In this document: piece after piece, positions 8,873-19,508 of the stretch
How the letters are laid out: each line of letters opens with the position of its first letter
Numbering within the stretch: position 1 is the stretch's first letter
NCBI GenBank assembly: GCA_003216955.1
Contig: QCHZ01000003.1
Location: 156,753-220,752 of the forward strand
Source of the DNA: Prochlorococcus sp. AG-402-I21
Lineage (GTDB): Bacteria > Cyanobacteriota > Cyanobacteriia > PCC-6307 > Cyanobiaceae
DNA: 64,000 bases
Direction of reading: 5' to 3'
Position numbers and translations under genes: made by a program
Notes under the pieces: generated by a model
The model's database searches: none
What the model was told of the DNA's origin: nothing
Seen by the model: only the letters and a program-made list of their open reading frames with translations

Positions 8873-9925
8873 GTGTTTTTTAACCGTTTCAAATTCTCCC
8901 GTGATATTGGGATTGATTTGGGTACAGCAAATACCTTGATTTATGTTTCGGGTAAAGGAATCGTATTGCAAGAGCCTTCAGTTGTAGCGATGGATTTAGA
9001 GGAAGGAGTGCCTCTGGCTGTAGGTAATGATGCGAAATTAATGTTAGGGCGAACACCAGGCAATATTCGTGCCGTTAGGCCACTTAGAGATGGAGTGATA
9101 GCGGACTTTGATGCAGCTGAGCAAATGCTTAAGACATTTATTCAAAAATGTAATGAGGGGCGTGGAATTATTGCACCCCGACTAGTTGTTGGTATTCCTA
9201 GTGGAGTAACTGGTGTAGAGAGACGAGCAGTTCGTGAAGCTGGTCTTGCTGGAGCTAGAGAGGTGCATTTGATTGATGAACCTGTAGCTGCTGCCATAGG
9301 AGCAGCTTTGCCAGTGACAGAACCTATTGGAACAATGATTGTTGATATTGGTGGAGGTACGACTGAAGTTGCTGTTTTAAGCCTTGGTGGAACTGTGTTA
9401 AGTGAATCTGTAAGGGTTGCGGGTGATGAGATTAATGATGCTATCGCTACCTATCTGAAAAAAGTGCATAACTTAGTAGTTGGTGAGAGAACAGCTGAAG
9501 AGATAAAGATAAAGATAGGATCAGCTTTTCCATCTAATGAATTTGATTTGCAATCAATAGATGTAAGAGGATTGCATTTACTTTCAGGATTACCAAGATC
9601 GATTAATTTGAAAGCAGGCGATATACGCGAGGCTATGTCAGAGCCTTTGAATAAGATTGTTGATGCTGTAAAAAGAACTCTCGAGAGAACTCCACCTGAA
9701 CTGGCTGCAGATATTGTTGATAGAGGGATCATGCTGGCAGGAGGAGGAGCATTAGTTAAAGGAATTAGTGATCTTTTAAGTCATGAAACAGGGATTTTTA
9801 CTCACGTCGCTGAAGATCCATTGCTTTGCGTTGTAAATGGATGTGGCTTGGTTTTAGATGATTTTAAATCAATGAGAAGAGTTTTAGATACGCCTGATTT
9901 CGCGAGAAATTTAATTAGAGATTGA
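8873..9925 (+). CDS. mreB: Rod shape-determining protein MreB
   Basis: MreB is the bacterial actin homologue that guides lateral cell-wall synthesis. The actin-fold phosphate-1 loop is GIDLGTANTLIYV, and phosphate-2 is IVDIGGGTTEVAVLSLGG. The connecting block LIDEPVAAAIGAALP and the C-terminal MLAGGGALVKG are also present. About 350 residues from the GTG at 8873 matches the family and gives an N-terminus reading FFNRFKFSRDIG. A TTG at 8864 would add three residues. mreC follows three bases after its stop, forming an mreB-mreC-mreD unit. Confidence 0.96.
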   Translation: MFFNRFKFSRDIGIDLGTANTLIYVSGKGIVLQEPSVVAMDLEEGVPLAVGNDAKLMLGRTPGNIRAVRPLRDGVIADFDAAEQMLKTFIQKCNEGRGIIAPRLVVGIPSGVTGVERRAVREAGLAGAREVHLIDEPVAAAIGAALPVTEPIGTMIVDIGGGTTEVAVLSLGGTVLSESVRVAGDEINDAIATYLKKVHNLVVGERTAEEIKIKIGSAFPSNEFDLQSIDVRGLHLLSGLPRSINLKAGDIREAMSEPLNKIVDAVKRTLERTPPELAADIVDRGIMLAGGGALVKGISDLLSHETGIFTHVAEDPLLCVVNGCGLVLDDFKSMRRVLDTPDFARNLIRD

Positions 9926-9928
9926 ACA

Positions 9929-10678
9929 ATGATTAAAGCCCGAGGGAAAATAGGGTTTCATACGCTTTTGAAAAGTAGGTTTTGGGTAATATTTATATTT
10001 GTGGTTTTACTATTTGGGATCCGTTGGACCAAAGGTGCCGGATTCATAGATTTATACTCTATTTTATTAAAACCGATACTCCCTGGTTCGGCTCAAAAAG
10101 AATGGATTCAGGAAGGAGAAAATATTGAAAGAAATATTCGATTAAAATTACTTGAGGACGATAATACTCGCTTAAGAAAAGCGCTTTCTTTGAAAGAGTT
10201 TAATAGTAATCAAAGAATTTCGGCTGCAGTCATATCTAGATCCTCTAGAAATTGGTGGCAACAGTTAGAAATCAATAAGGGCGAAAAAGATGGAGTTTTA
10301 AAAGGGCAAACAGTAATTGGACCAGGAGGTTTAATTGGCCTAGTTGATAGCACAACTCCCCTTACTTCAAGAGTTAGATTATTGACTGATCCTGGTCATC
10401 AGATAGGAGCTTGGATTGACCGAACTCAGCGTCATGGAATTTTAACTGGGATGGGAACAAACAGACCGAAACTAATTTTTTTAAATAAAAATAGTTTGGC
10501 TGAAATTGGAGACGCTGTAACTACATCTCCAGCAAGTACTTTATTACCCCCAAACTTAACAATTGGAATCGTTCAGTTTGTTAACGAAAAAGCTTTACCT
10601 TCTCCATATGCAATAGTTCAATTAACTGCATCACCTGAGGCAATAGATTGGGTTCAGATTTTGAAAAATAATGATTAG
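9929..10678 (+). CDS. mreC: Rod shape-determining protein MreC
   Basis: MreC is a membrane-anchored periplasmic scaffold for the elongation machinery. The 249-residue protein has one N-terminal membrane segment at about residues 18-34. A coiled-coil stretch follows (NIERNIRLKLLEDDNTRLRKAL). The beta-barrel domain then has the motifs VISRSSRNWWQQLEINKG and GLIGLVDSTTPLTSRVRLLTDP. It directly follows mreB and overlaps mreD by 8 bp, consistent with translational coupling. Confidence 0.93.
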   Translation: MIKARGKIGFHTLLKSRFWVIFIFVVLLFGIRWTKGAGFIDLYSILLKPILPGSAQKEWIQEGENIERNIRLKLLEDDNTRLRKALSLKEFNSNQRISAAVISRSSRNWWQQLEINKGEKDGVLKGQTVIGPGGLIGLVDSTTPLTSRVRLLTDPGHQIGAWIDRTQRHGILTGMGTNRPKLIFLNKNSLAEIGDAVTTSPASTLLPPNLTIGIVQFVNEKALPSPYAIVQLTASPEAIDWVQILKNND

Positions 10679-11171
10679 AATTCCTAAAAATAGTTTAATT
10701 TTTTTGACTATACTTTGTTTACTTTTTTTTACAATTACATCTCCTGATTGGCTTAAAATAAATGGAATAACTCCCTGCTGGCCTGTTATTTTATTGCTTC
10801 CATTTTCTCTTAAGAATAGTCCTTGGAGATCTGCTATAGCTGCATTTTTATTAGGAATGTTTGTAGATTCTTTTACAATTAGTGATGTTTCTTACATCCC
10901 CTCTTTGCTGGCATTATCTTTATTATGGAGTTATTATGGATTGCATAATAAAAAAATTGAATTATTTTTAAATATTGGTTTGATGGCTATTTCTGGAACT
11001 GCTTTTGTTGGCATTTCTATTTGGGCCCAAAAAATTATTCAATATAGTGTTTTACGAAATAATTGGTTTCATTCTTGGTCAATTTATGTATTAATTTCTG
11101 AAGTCATAATTACTGGATTAGTTGCACCATTTTTGTCCTCATGGCTTCTTCTTGCCTATAAAAAAAACTAA
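10671..11171 (+). CDS. mreD: MreD-like membrane protein
   Basis: The 166-residue protein is very hydrophobic with about five membrane segments and contains FLLGMFVDSFTISD, which resembles the conserved G-x-x-x-D region of MreD. Sequence similarity alone is weak, as is usual for MreD. Assignment rests mainly on its place after mreC, which it overlaps by 8 bp. It would take part in the MreBCD elongation complex. Confidence 0.75.
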   Translation: MIRIPKNSLIFLTILCLLFFTITSPDWLKINGITPCWPVILLLPFSLKNSPWRSAIAAFLLGMFVDSFTISDVSYIPSLLALSLLWSYYGLHNKKIELFLNIGLMAISGTAFVGISIWAQKIIQYSVLRNNWFHSWSIYVLISEVIITGLVAPFLSSWLLLAYKKN

Positions 11172-11267
11172 TGAGGAAATTTTTCAAGCTTTAGAAATAG
11201 AATAAATATTTATTATTTAGTGGGGTCTCTGTCTATTAAATTAGTGAAAGGGCTTTGAATACCTGAC

Positions 11268-11320
11268 ATGAAGATGATATCTTCATATAACAAGTTGACA
11301 ACTTCGAAATAACATTTCGA
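11268..11320. promoter_or_regulatory. Cluster of three short palindromes upstream of rpaB
   Basis: Three perfect inverted repeats with 3-base centres follow one another: 8-bp arms at 11268-11275/11279-11286, 5-bp arms at 11292-11296/11300-11304, and 7-bp arms at 11304-11310/11314-11320. The second and third share one base. Their centres are 21 and 14 bp apart. They end 31 bp before the rpaB ATG in a 180-bp spacer. They could be operators or leader-RNA hairpins. Confidence 0.5.
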
Positions 11321-11351
11321 TGCTCCTGTCACTAAGGCAACAGCTAATCTC

Positions 11352-12092
11352 ATGACCTGCATTTTGGTTGTAGATGATGAACCAGCAGTATTGAAAGTCT
11401 TGGTCACAAGGCTTAATCTTGCTGGCTATCAAGTTTTATCTGCACAGGACGGAGAGGAAGCACTTGAGGTTTTTCATAAAGAAGCACCAGACTTAGTTGT
11501 TCTGGATGTCATGCTCCCCAAGATGGATGGATTTGCAGTTTGTCGAAGAATAAGAGCAGAATCTTGTGTCCCAATAATATTCTTGACTGCTCTTGAAGCG
11601 ATTTCAGAAAGAGTTGCAGGTTTGGATTTAGGTGCTGATGATTATCTGGCTAAACCTTTTAGTCCCAAGGAGTTAGAGGCAAGAATTGCGACGATTTTGA
11701 GGAGGGTTGGACCTGCTCCTACAGTTGATGAGCCCAGAGAGGTGCCATCAGGTCAAGGAGTAATGAAGCTTGGTGATTTAGTGGTAGACACCAATAGGAG
11801 GCAAGTCAGTAGAGGCGGAGAAAGAATAGGTCTTACATATACAGAATTTAGCTTGCTGGAATTATTATTTCGTGATCCCGGTCGTGTTGTTCCCCGTGCA
11901 GAGATTTTGGAACAGCTTTGGGGTTACCCCCCTAGAAGAGCTGCAGATTTAAGGGTTGTGGATGTTTATGTCGCTCGTCTAAGGGGCAAGCTTGAACCAG
12001 ATCCTAGAAATCCCGAGTTGATTTTAACTGTAAGAGGTATTGGCTACGCTTCTCAAAGAATGGGAGAATTTCCTACTGCTATTGCGAGTTAA
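11352..12092 (+). CDS. rpaB: OmpR-type response regulator RpaB
   Basis: The 246-residue protein has a receiver domain (ILVVDDE acidic pocket, phospho-acceptor Asp in VVLDVMLPKMDG, Lys in YLAKPFSPKELEARI). The winged-helix DNA-binding domain follows (DTNRRQVSRGGERIGLTYTEF, LEQLWGYPPRRAADLRVVDVYVARLRGKLEPDPRNPELILTVRG split over two helices). This matches RpaB/Ycf27, the essential cyanobacterial regulator of photosystem genes and high-light responses. The ATG at 11352 is the only usable in-frame start after a stop at 11310. It lies downstream of mreD. Confidence 0.88.
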   Translation: MTCILVVDDEPAVLKVLVTRLNLAGYQVLSAQDGEEALEVFHKEAPDLVVLDVMLPKMDGFAVCRRIRAESCVPIIFLTALEAISERVAGLDLGADDYLAKPFSPKELEARIATILRRVGPAPTVDEPREVPSGQGVMKLGDLVVDTNRRQVSRGGERIGLTYTEFSLLELLFRDPGRVVPRAEILEQLWGYPPRRAADLRVVDVYVARLRGKLEPDPRNPELILTVRGIGYASQRMGEFPTAIAS

Positions 12093-12161
12093 AGATTCAT
12101 AGCTCAAAATTAATAGGTTTTTCATTTAATCTTTTTATGTCTGCCGTATGTATGAATTGCC

Positions 12162-13682
12162 TTGTCTGACTTAAGAGATATCCGCCTTGAAAAGGCAAAG
12201 ACACTAAAAAGCCTTGGACTAGGTCCATATGGTTTGAATTTTAAACCTACTCACTCTGCCAATGCTTTACAGGTAAAATATGTAGATTTGCCCAACGGTC
12301 AAGAAAAAAAAGATGAAGTATCCATCGCAGGGCGAGTAACTTCTAGAAGAGTTATGGGCAAACTTGCCTTTTTTACTCTTGCAGATGAAACAGGCTTAGT
12401 TCAACTCTTTTTGGAAAAGGCGACATTAAATCAAAATGAAAATAGCAAAAACCCAACGAATAATTTCGAGAATATTACCTCTCTTGTTGATTCTGGTGAT
12501 TGGATAGGAGTTAGAGGAATTTTAAGGAGAACTGATAGAGGTGAACTCTCTGTCAAGGTTTTCGGATGGTCAATGCTGTCAAAATCTTTGCAACCTTTGC
12601 CAGATAAATGGCATGGACTTGCGGATGTAGAAAAGCGCTATAGACAAAGATATCTAGATTTAATTGTGAATCCTCAGTCAAGAAAAACTTTTCGAACTAG
12701 AGCTTTATTAGTCAGTTCAATTCGACGCTGGTTAGATGAAAAAGACTTTCTTGAAATTGAGACTCCAGTTTTACAATCCGAAGCCGGAGGCGCAGATGCA
12801 AGACCTTTTATAACTCATCACAACACACTAGATTTACCTTTGTATTTGAGAATTGCAACAGAATTGCATCTTAAAAGACTTGTGGTGGGTGGATTTCAAA
12901 GGGTTTATGAACTTGGAAGGATTTTCAGGAATGAGGGAATTAGCACGCGACATAATCCTGAGTTTACTTCAGTTGAAATTTATGAGGCTTTTGCAGACTA
13001 TTTCGACATGATGGAATTAACAGAAAAATTACTTTCTTCGGTTTGCGAAAAGATTTGTGGATCGACCAAAATTAGTTATCAACAGCAAGAAATAGATTTG
13101 AAACCTCCTTGGAGAAGGGCCACGATGCATGAATTGGTTCAGGAATTCACTGGAATTGATTTTGAATTATTTGGAGATAATGTTGAAGATGCTAGAGCTG
13201 CAATGCTTCGAGAGGAGCTGCAAGTGCCCGATAAGGCAGATAGTGTTGGGAGATTATTAAATGAAGCTTTTGAACAAGTTGTAGAGCCTAAGCTGGTCCA
13301 ACCTACCTTTGTTATGGATTATCCAATAGAGATTTCTCCATTGGCAAGAAAACATAGGACTAAAAAAGGTTTAGTTGAAAGATTTGAACTTTTTATTGTT
13401 GGTCGGGAGACGGCTAACGCTTTTAGTGAACTAATTGATCCTATTGATCAAAAAGAACGTTTACTTTTACAGCAGGCAAAAAAAGACGCAGGTGACCTAG
13501 AGGCTCAAAGCTTGGATGAAGATTTTATTAATGCTCTTGAGGTAGGAATGCCTCCAACAGGCGGCCTAGGAATAGGAATTGATAGGTTTGTAATGCTATT
13601 AACTGATAGCCCATCAATCCGAGATGTAATAGCTTTTCCACTGTTGCGACCAGAATCAAATTTAAAACAAACTGGAAAGTGA
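12162..13682 (+). CDS. lysS: Lysyl-tRNA synthetase (class II)
   Basis: LysS charges tRNA-Lys with lysine. The 506-residue protein has an N-terminal OB-fold anticodon-binding domain ([21 protein letters not shown]). The class II catalytic core follows, with motif 1 near [28 protein letters not shown] (read in parts), motif 2 [22 protein letters not shown] in parts, and motif 3 [16 protein letters not shown]. The start is TTG at 12162; upstream ATGs at 12148 and 12152 are out of frame. Confidence 0.96.
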   Translation: MSDLRDIRLEKAKTLKSLGLGPYGLNFKPTHSANALQVKYVDLPNGQEKKDEVSIAGRVTSRRVMGKLAFFTLADETGLVQLFLEKATLNQNENSKNPTNNFENITSLVDSGDWIGVRGILRRTDRGELSVKVFGWSMLSKSLQPLPDKWHGLADVEKRYRQRYLDLIVNPQSRKTFRTRALLVSSIRRWLDEKDFLEIETPVLQSEAGGADARPFITHHNTLDLPLYLRIATELHLKRLVVGGFQRVYELGRIFRNEGISTRHNPEFTSVEIYEAFADYFDMMELTEKLLSSVCEKICGSTKISYQQQEIDLKPPWRRATMHELVQEFTGIDFELFGDNVEDARAAMLREELQVPDKADSVGRLLNEAFEQVVEPKLVQPTFVMDYPIEISPLARKHRTKKGLVERFELFIVGRETANAFSELIDPIDQKERLLLQQAKKDAGDLEAQSLDEDFINALEVGMPPTGGLGIGIDRFVMLLTDSPSIRDVIAFPLLRPESNLKQTGK

Positions 13683-13723
13683 CCCATCAGAGTGGATAAT
13701 AGGCGAGTAAGGATTTTGTTCAG

Positions 13724-13975
13724 ATGAGTGGCGAGAGAGTTGGTTTTCGTTTCAAACATGCAGATGCTGTTGTGAAACGTAATCCCCAGGGGCGTTCTAG
13801 ACGCGGTTGGGTTATGGAACCTGTTGAACAAACGACAAGCAGGGGGACTAAAATGCCTGCTTATCGCATTAGATGGAGAGATAGCGAGCGTCCTGAAATT
13901 GTTTTACAACATATGCTCATTGCGGACCCTGATCCAACCCCGCCTCCTGAAAATGTCAGTTTGGATGCAAACTGA
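13724..13975 (+). CDS. Small conserved cyanobacterial protein, function unknown
   Basis: The 83-residue basic protein opens MSGERVGFRFKHADAVVK and contains RGWVMEPVEQ and MPAYRIRWRDSERPEIVLQH. It ends in a proline-rich acidic tail. The pattern suggests a small beta-rich fold but I cannot name a family. It lies 41 bp after lysS on the same strand and ends at a terminator-like hairpin. It looks like a real gene from composition and position. Confidence 0.7.
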   Translation: MSGERVGFRFKHADAVVKRNPQGRSRRGWVMEPVEQTTSRGTKMPAYRIRWRDSERPEIVLQHMLIADPDPTPPPENVSLDAN

Positions 13976-14002
13976 TAAAGAATAATTAAAATATTCTTTA
14001 TC
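13974..14002. terminator. Hairpin between the 83-aa gene and smpB
   Basis: A perfect 11-bp stem (13974-13984 with 13992-14002) closes a 7-base loop and overlaps the stop codon of the 83-aa gene. A-rich then T-rich sequence follows before smpB. It probably terminates both convergent transcripts. Confidence 0.6.
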
Positions 14003-14037
14003 TAGAAAAAACTAAAAAGTATTATAATTTTTTCTTT

Positions 14038-14535
14038 TTAAAAACGTTTAAGAGCATTATTTACATCTCTTTTTGAGTCATTAATTTTCTCTCTATCTCT
14101 TTTGTCATGTAGCTTTCTTCCTTTTCCTATTCCAATTTTTAACTTGATCCATGAGCCTTTAAGATAAAGACTTAAAGGTATTAATGCTAAACCTTTTCTC
14201 TCTAAATTTATTTTTAATTTTTCGATTTCTTTGCGATGTGCCAGAAGTTTTTTTATTCTTAGTGGTTCGTGATTGAAAAATTTACCGGCATGATTATGGG
14301 GTGATATATGAACATTATGAAGTTGAATTTGATCCTTTTTAATTAGGCAAAATCCATCTTTTAAGTTGACTTTTCCAGCTCTAATAGATTTCACTTCGGT
14401 TCCTAGAAGCTCTAAGCCAGTTTCAAGTGTTTCAAGAATTTCATATTCATACCTTGCCTGTCGATTTTCAGCTAGACGACGATTTCCATCAACTGAGGAA
14501 TTTTTTTTGGATTTTTTCTTTCCTTTTTTGCTCAT
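14038..14535 (-). CDS. smpB: SsrA-binding protein SmpB
   Basis: SmpB binds tmRNA and delivers it to stalled ribosomes for trans-translation. After a lysine-rich start the core contains [27 protein letters not shown] (in parts), [20 protein letters not shown] and the C-terminal [13 protein letters not shown], all typical. The ATG at 14535 gives 165 residues beginning MSKKGKKK, close to the family length. An upstream ATG at 14553 would add six residues. ruvB begins 30-48 bp away on the opposite strand. Confidence 0.94.
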   Translation of the reverse strand: MSKKGKKKSKKNSSVDGNRRLAENRQARYEYEILETLETGLELLGTEVKSIRAGKVNLKDGFCLIKKDQIQLHNVHISPHNHAGKFFNHEPLRIKKLLAHRKEIEKLKINLERKGLALIPLSLYLKGSWIKLKIGIGKGRKLHDKRDREKINDSKRDVNNALKRF

Positions 14536-14582
14536 TCTTTTATTTAGCTCCATTTTTGTTGAGATGCCACTACCCTTCGATC

Positions 14583-15650
14583 ATGGCAATTGTGTCTTCA
14601 ATTACTAATCATTCGCCTCTTCCTAATGATAAAGGAGAGGAAAGATTGGTTTCTTCAAATCTTTTAAAGGATGAGCTTAAATTATCTAAGCAAGATTCAC
14701 TTAGGCCTAAATCTTTTGATGAATTTGTAGGTCAAGCTGAGTTAAAGAAAGTCCTTGAAATCTCAGTTAAAGCATCAGTGAAAAGAGGGGAAGCACTAGA
14801 TCATTTAATGCTTTATGGGCCCCCTGGATTGGGAAAAACAACAATGGCCCTGGTGATTTCGGAGGAATTGGGAGTTAAAGCTAGAATGACCAGCGCCCCT
14901 GCACTTGAACGACCAAGGGATATTGTTGGATTATTAATCAATATGCAGCCTCGTGAATTGATTTTTGTTGATGAGATTCACAGACTTAATCGAATATCAC
15001 AGGAACTGTTGTATCCAGCTATGGAAGATAGAAGGTTGGATTTAACTGTAGGGAAAGGCACTTCCTCCAGAATGCGATCAATCGAACTCCCCCCTTTCAC
15101 CTTAGTGGGCGCAACTACAAAGCCAGCAGCGTTAAGTTCCCCAATGAGAGATCGTTTTGGTATAACTCAGCGACTAGATTTTTATACTTATTCGGATCTT
15201 CAAAACATAATCAAAAGATCTGCAAATCTTATAAATTTATCGATTACAGAAGAAGCATCTCAGCAATTAGCTAGAAGAAGTCGAGGTACTCCCAGAATTG
15301 CAAATCGGCTTATTCGAAGAGTGAGAGATTATGCAGAAGTTCATTCCTCTTCCAACATCATTGATGTTCAAGTTGTTAAGGATGCACTTGATCTACATCG
15401 GGTAGATCAAAGAGGGCTAGATGCCACAGATAGAAGTTATTTAGGCTTGCTGGTGAATCAATATCAAGGCGGACCAGTAGGACTTGAAACTTTGGCTGCT
15501 GCACTTGGAGAAGATCCAACTACTCTTGAAACTGTAGTTGAACCTTATTTAATGCAAATTGGTTTTTTACAAAGAACCGCTAGGGGAAGGGTTGTTACTC
15601 CAGCAGCTGAAAAATATTATCTGCTGTCTTCACCGAATAAAATTTGCTAA
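14583..15650 (+). CDS. ruvB: Holliday junction helicase motor RuvB
   Basis: RuvB is the AAA+ motor that drives branch migration with RuvA. The start of the conserved part, [20 protein letters not shown], is followed by Walker [13 protein letters not shown] and Walker [10 protein letters not shown]. Sensor 1 is [20 protein letters not shown], and the C-terminal winged helix contains [17 protein letters not shown] place the start at ATG 14583 (355 residues). A longer frame back to 14427 only adds low-complexity sequence antisense to smpB. Confidence 0.96.
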   Translation: MAIVSSITNHSPLPNDKGEERLVSSNLLKDELKLSKQDSLRPKSFDEFVGQAELKKVLEISVKASVKRGEALDHLMLYGPPGLGKTTMALVISEELGVKARMTSAPALERPRDIVGLLINMQPRELIFVDEIHRLNRISQELLYPAMEDRRLDLTVGKGTSSRMRSIELPPFTLVGATTKPAALSSPMRDRFGITQRLDFYTYSDLQNIIKRSANLINLSITEEASQQLARRSRGTPRIANRLIRRVRDYAEVHSSSNIIDVQVVKDALDLHRVDQRGLDATDRSYLGLLVNQYQGGPVGLETLAAALGEDPTTLETVVEPYLMQIGFLQRTARGRVVTPAAEKYYLLSSPNKIC

Positions 15651-16432
15651 TGATCAATATAGGAGTTGTCAAAGTATTGCTATTAATTTCTATCGTTTTT
15701 GTACCTTTTTCGTCTCAAGCTAAGGCGTCCCCAAAGTTTTTATTTGAGAAAGCGCTTCAAGAAAGTAATGATGGTGATTTCGTTCAAGCTGAAAAAGATT
15801 GGAGTTTTTACTTAAATGAAAATCCAGATGATGCTGCTGCCTTAAGTAATAGAGGCAATATTCGTCTTGCTCTTGGCGATCCTGAAGGAGCTATAAAAGA
15901 TCAAACTATGGCCATTGAAATTTCGCCTGAAGATTTAGATCCTTACCTAAATAGAGGAATAGCTGAAGAAGCTTTGCAGCTGTGGGAAGACGCTAGTAAT
16001 GATTACAAACATGTTCTAAAGAATAATCCCAAAGATGTTTCAGCTTTATATAACTTGGGTAATGTTATGGGCTCTTTGGATAATTGGATTGAAGCGAAGA
16101 CTTTGTTTGCACAAGCTGCCTCTTCAAATAATGCCATTGCTATGGCTAGGTCGAGTGAGGCGCTTGCGATTTATCAATTGGGCGATCTAGAACTCGCTGA
16201 AAAGAAAATTAGATTATTAATTCTTAAATATCCTTTATTTGCAGATGCTAGAGCAGCACTAAGTGCGCTTCTATGGTCTAAAGGCTTCACCGGTGAAGCT
16301 GAAAGTAATTGGGCTGCAGCTGCTGGACTAGATATTCGATACCGTGAGAAAGATTGGTTGTTGAATATTCGTCGTTGGCCTCCAAAACCTACAAATGATT
16401 TGATTGCATTTCTTGCTCTGGAGGAGAGATGA
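15650..16432 (+). CDS. Secreted or lumenal TPR protein
   Basis: The 260-residue protein has an N-terminal hydrophobic signal (VVKVLLLISIVFVPFSSQAKA) with a plausible signal-peptidase site near residue 25. Tetratricopeptide repeats follow (DAAALSNRGNIRLALGDPEGA, then DPYLNRGIAEEA, then DVSALYNLGNVMGSL). Cyanobacterial proteins of this type sit in the thylakoid lumen or periplasm as assembly scaffolds; the partner is unknown. The ATG at 15650 overlaps the ruvB stop by one base, and the gene overlaps the next by four bases, suggesting coupled translation. Confidence 0.8.
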   Translation: MINIGVVKVLLLISIVFVPFSSQAKASPKFLFEKALQESNDGDFVQAEKDWSFYLNENPDDAAALSNRGNIRLALGDPEGAIKDQTMAIEISPEDLDPYLNRGIAEEALQLWEDASNDYKHVLKNNPKDVSALYNLGNVMGSLDNWIEAKTLFAQAASSNNAIAMARSSEALAIYQLGDLELAEKKIRLLILKYPLFADARAALSALLWSKGFTGEAESNWAAAAGLDIRYREKDWLLNIRRWPPKPTNDLIAFLALEER

Positions 16433-17613
16433 AAAACTTAGAAAAAAAAATTGAGTACCTGTCCAAGGAGATACTTCCAGATTTGATTCAATTACGCCGC
16501 CATCTGCATGCGCATCCAGAGTTAAGTGGTCAAGAGTATCAAACTGCTGCTCTTGTTGCCGGGGAGCTTAGAAAATTAGGTTGGGAAGTAAAAGAGGCAG
16601 TTGGTAAAACGGGCGTCGTTGGTGAAATGGGTAATAAAAGTGGACCAGTCATTGGATTACGAGTTGATATGGATGCTTTGCCAATTGAGGAGAGAACAGG
16701 TTTGGATTATTCTTCTTCAACCCAAGGCTTGATGCATGCATGTGGTCATGATCTGCATACTTGTGTCGGTTTGGGAGTGGCAAAAGTATTAGCAAGCAAT
16801 GAATTTACAACTTCTCGAATTCGAATCATTTTTCAACCTGCCGAGGAGATTGCTCAAGGTGCAAATTGGATGAGAGCTGAAAAGGTACTAGATGAAGTGC
16901 AAGCTCTCTTTGGTGTTCATGTGTATCCAGATTTACCAGTTGGAAAAATCGGAGTAAGAAGTGGTACTTTTACTGCTGCAGCTGCTGAATTGGAAATAGA
17001 TATTGTTGGTAATGGAGGGCATGGAGCTAGACCGCATGAAGGAGTAGACCCGATTTGGATTTCTGCAAAAATTATTAGCGGTCTTCAAGAAGCAATTAGT
17101 AGACGTTTAAATGCACTTAAGCCAGTAGTTATTAGTTTTGGAAAAATTTCTGGAGGGAATGCTTTTAATATTATTGCTGAGAGGGTTAAACTTCTAGGGA
17201 CAGTAAGGTGTCTTGATAACAAGCTTTATGAAAAATTGCCTCAATGGATTGAGACAATAGTACAAAATATAGCCTCAAATTATGGTGCTCAGGCTAATAT
17301 CAAATTCAAGTCAATCGCACCTCCAGTTTATAACAATCCAGAGTTGACTAATTTGTTATCTAATTCTGCAAAGAATTTTATAGATGAAGAAGATGTTGTC
17401 TATTTAGAAAATCCTTCATTAGGTGCTGAAGATTTTGCTTTCTTTTTGCAAGATGTGCCAGGTACGATGTTTCGATTAGGAGTTGCTGGAGATAAAGGAT
17501 GTGCTCCCTTGCATAGTGGTCATTTTTCTTTGGATGAAAGAAGTCTGGAATTAGGAATAAAAATTTTGACTCACACAATAGTCATGGCGACTAAAAACCC
17601 TCAACATATTTAG
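16429..17613 (+). CDS. M20-family amidohydrolase
   Basis: The 394-residue protein belongs to the M20D metallopeptidase family, which cleaves N-acyl or amide-linked amino acids (IAA-amino acid hydrolase, hippurate hydrolase and relatives). Metal-binding motifs seen are MHACGHDLHTCVG with Cys and His ligands, and PAEEIAQGA with the catalytic Glu. HGARPHEG and SLGAEDFAFF near the C-terminus supply further ligands. No signal peptide is visible. It overlaps the upstream TPR gene by four bases (ATGA). The physiological substrate cannot be told from sequence. Confidence 0.9.
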   Translation: MKNLEKKIEYLSKEILPDLIQLRRHLHAHPELSGQEYQTAALVAGELRKLGWEVKEAVGKTGVVGEMGNKSGPVIGLRVDMDALPIEERTGLDYSSSTQGLMHACGHDLHTCVGLGVAKVLASNEFTTSRIRIIFQPAEEIAQGANWMRAEKVLDEVQALFGVHVYPDLPVGKIGVRSGTFTAAAAELEIDIVGNGGHGARPHEGVDPIWISAKIISGLQEAISRRLNALKPVVISFGKISGGNAFNIIAERVKLLGTVRCLDNKLYEKLPQWIETIVQNIASNYGAQANIKFKSIAPPVYNNPELTNLLSNSAKNFIDEEDVVYLENPSLGAEDFAFFLQDVPGTMFRLGVAGDKGCAPLHSGHFSLDERSLELGIKILTHTIVMATKNPQHI

Positions 17614-17625
17614 TTGCTTAATTTC

Positions 17626-17847
17626 ATGAAAAGATTAGGTAACCCATTGATATCAATTTCGGCTCCTTTGCTAATTTCTATAGCAATAATTAGCTTTGCG
17701 CATAGAGATGGAAAAGGGAAAATCCAAGTTATACCTGCTTTAGTAGTTGGAACTTGTTTTGTTTTAAATGGAGCGGTAAGAAGATTTAGACGTCGCCGAA
17801 TGTTGTTTCTTGAGATTAAAAAGGATATGAATGATAAAAACTTTTAA
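17626..17847 (+). CDS. Small membrane protein, function unknown
   Basis: The ~73-residue protein has two likely membrane segments (NPLISISAPLLISIAIISFA and VIPALVVGTCFVLNGAV) and then an arginine cluster RRFRRRRM, which would stay cytoplasmic. I start it at ATG 17626; a TTG at 17614 would add four residues. It follows the M20 gene closely and is probably cotranscribed. I do not recognise the family. Confidence 0.65.
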   Translation: MKRLGNPLISISAPLLISIAIISFAHRDGKGKIQVIPALVVGTCFVLNGAVRRFRRRRMLFLEIKKDMNDKNF

Positions 17848-17913
17848 TTCGCGAATTTTTTATCTATAAAAACTTTAGGGTTTAATTGGTGATTTCGAGC
17901 TAATTTGTAATTA

Positions 17914-18000
17914 TCACTAGGGGTGCCATATTGCTTTGCTATGTGGCTGAGATCACACCCTCTGAACCTGATCTGGTTTGAACCAGCGTAAGGAAAGTGA
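17914..18000 (+). ncRNA. TPP riboswitch (THI element) of thiC
   Basis: The conserved THI-box parts appear in order: AGGGGTGCC near 17918, GGCTGAGATCACACCC near 17945, GAACCTGATCTGGTT near 17964, and the 3' GCGTAAGGAAAGTGA ending at 18000. P1 pairs TCACT (17914-17918) with AGTGA (17996-18000). It lies 55 bp before thiC. It should bind thiamine pyrophosphate and lower thiC expression. A downstream segment at 18006-18013 can pair with the aptamer core. Confidence 0.95.
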
Positions 18001-18052
18001 AATCTTGTGATCTTTGCATATTGCTCCCTTTGTTTATTCAATAGCTTTTTAG

Positions 18053-19478
<1,426 letters not shown>

Positions 19479-19508
19479 AATCGGATTAACTATGTAAAAT
19501 AGTTGATT

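Noticed and set aside
11213..11407. Minus-strand 64-codon frame across the rpaB start
   Set aside because: It overlaps the rpaB start by 56 bp and has no recognisable protein character.
14427..14582. N-terminal extension of ruvB
   Set aside because: It is antisense to smpB, rich in Phe, and unlike RuvB; ATG 14583 fits the family.
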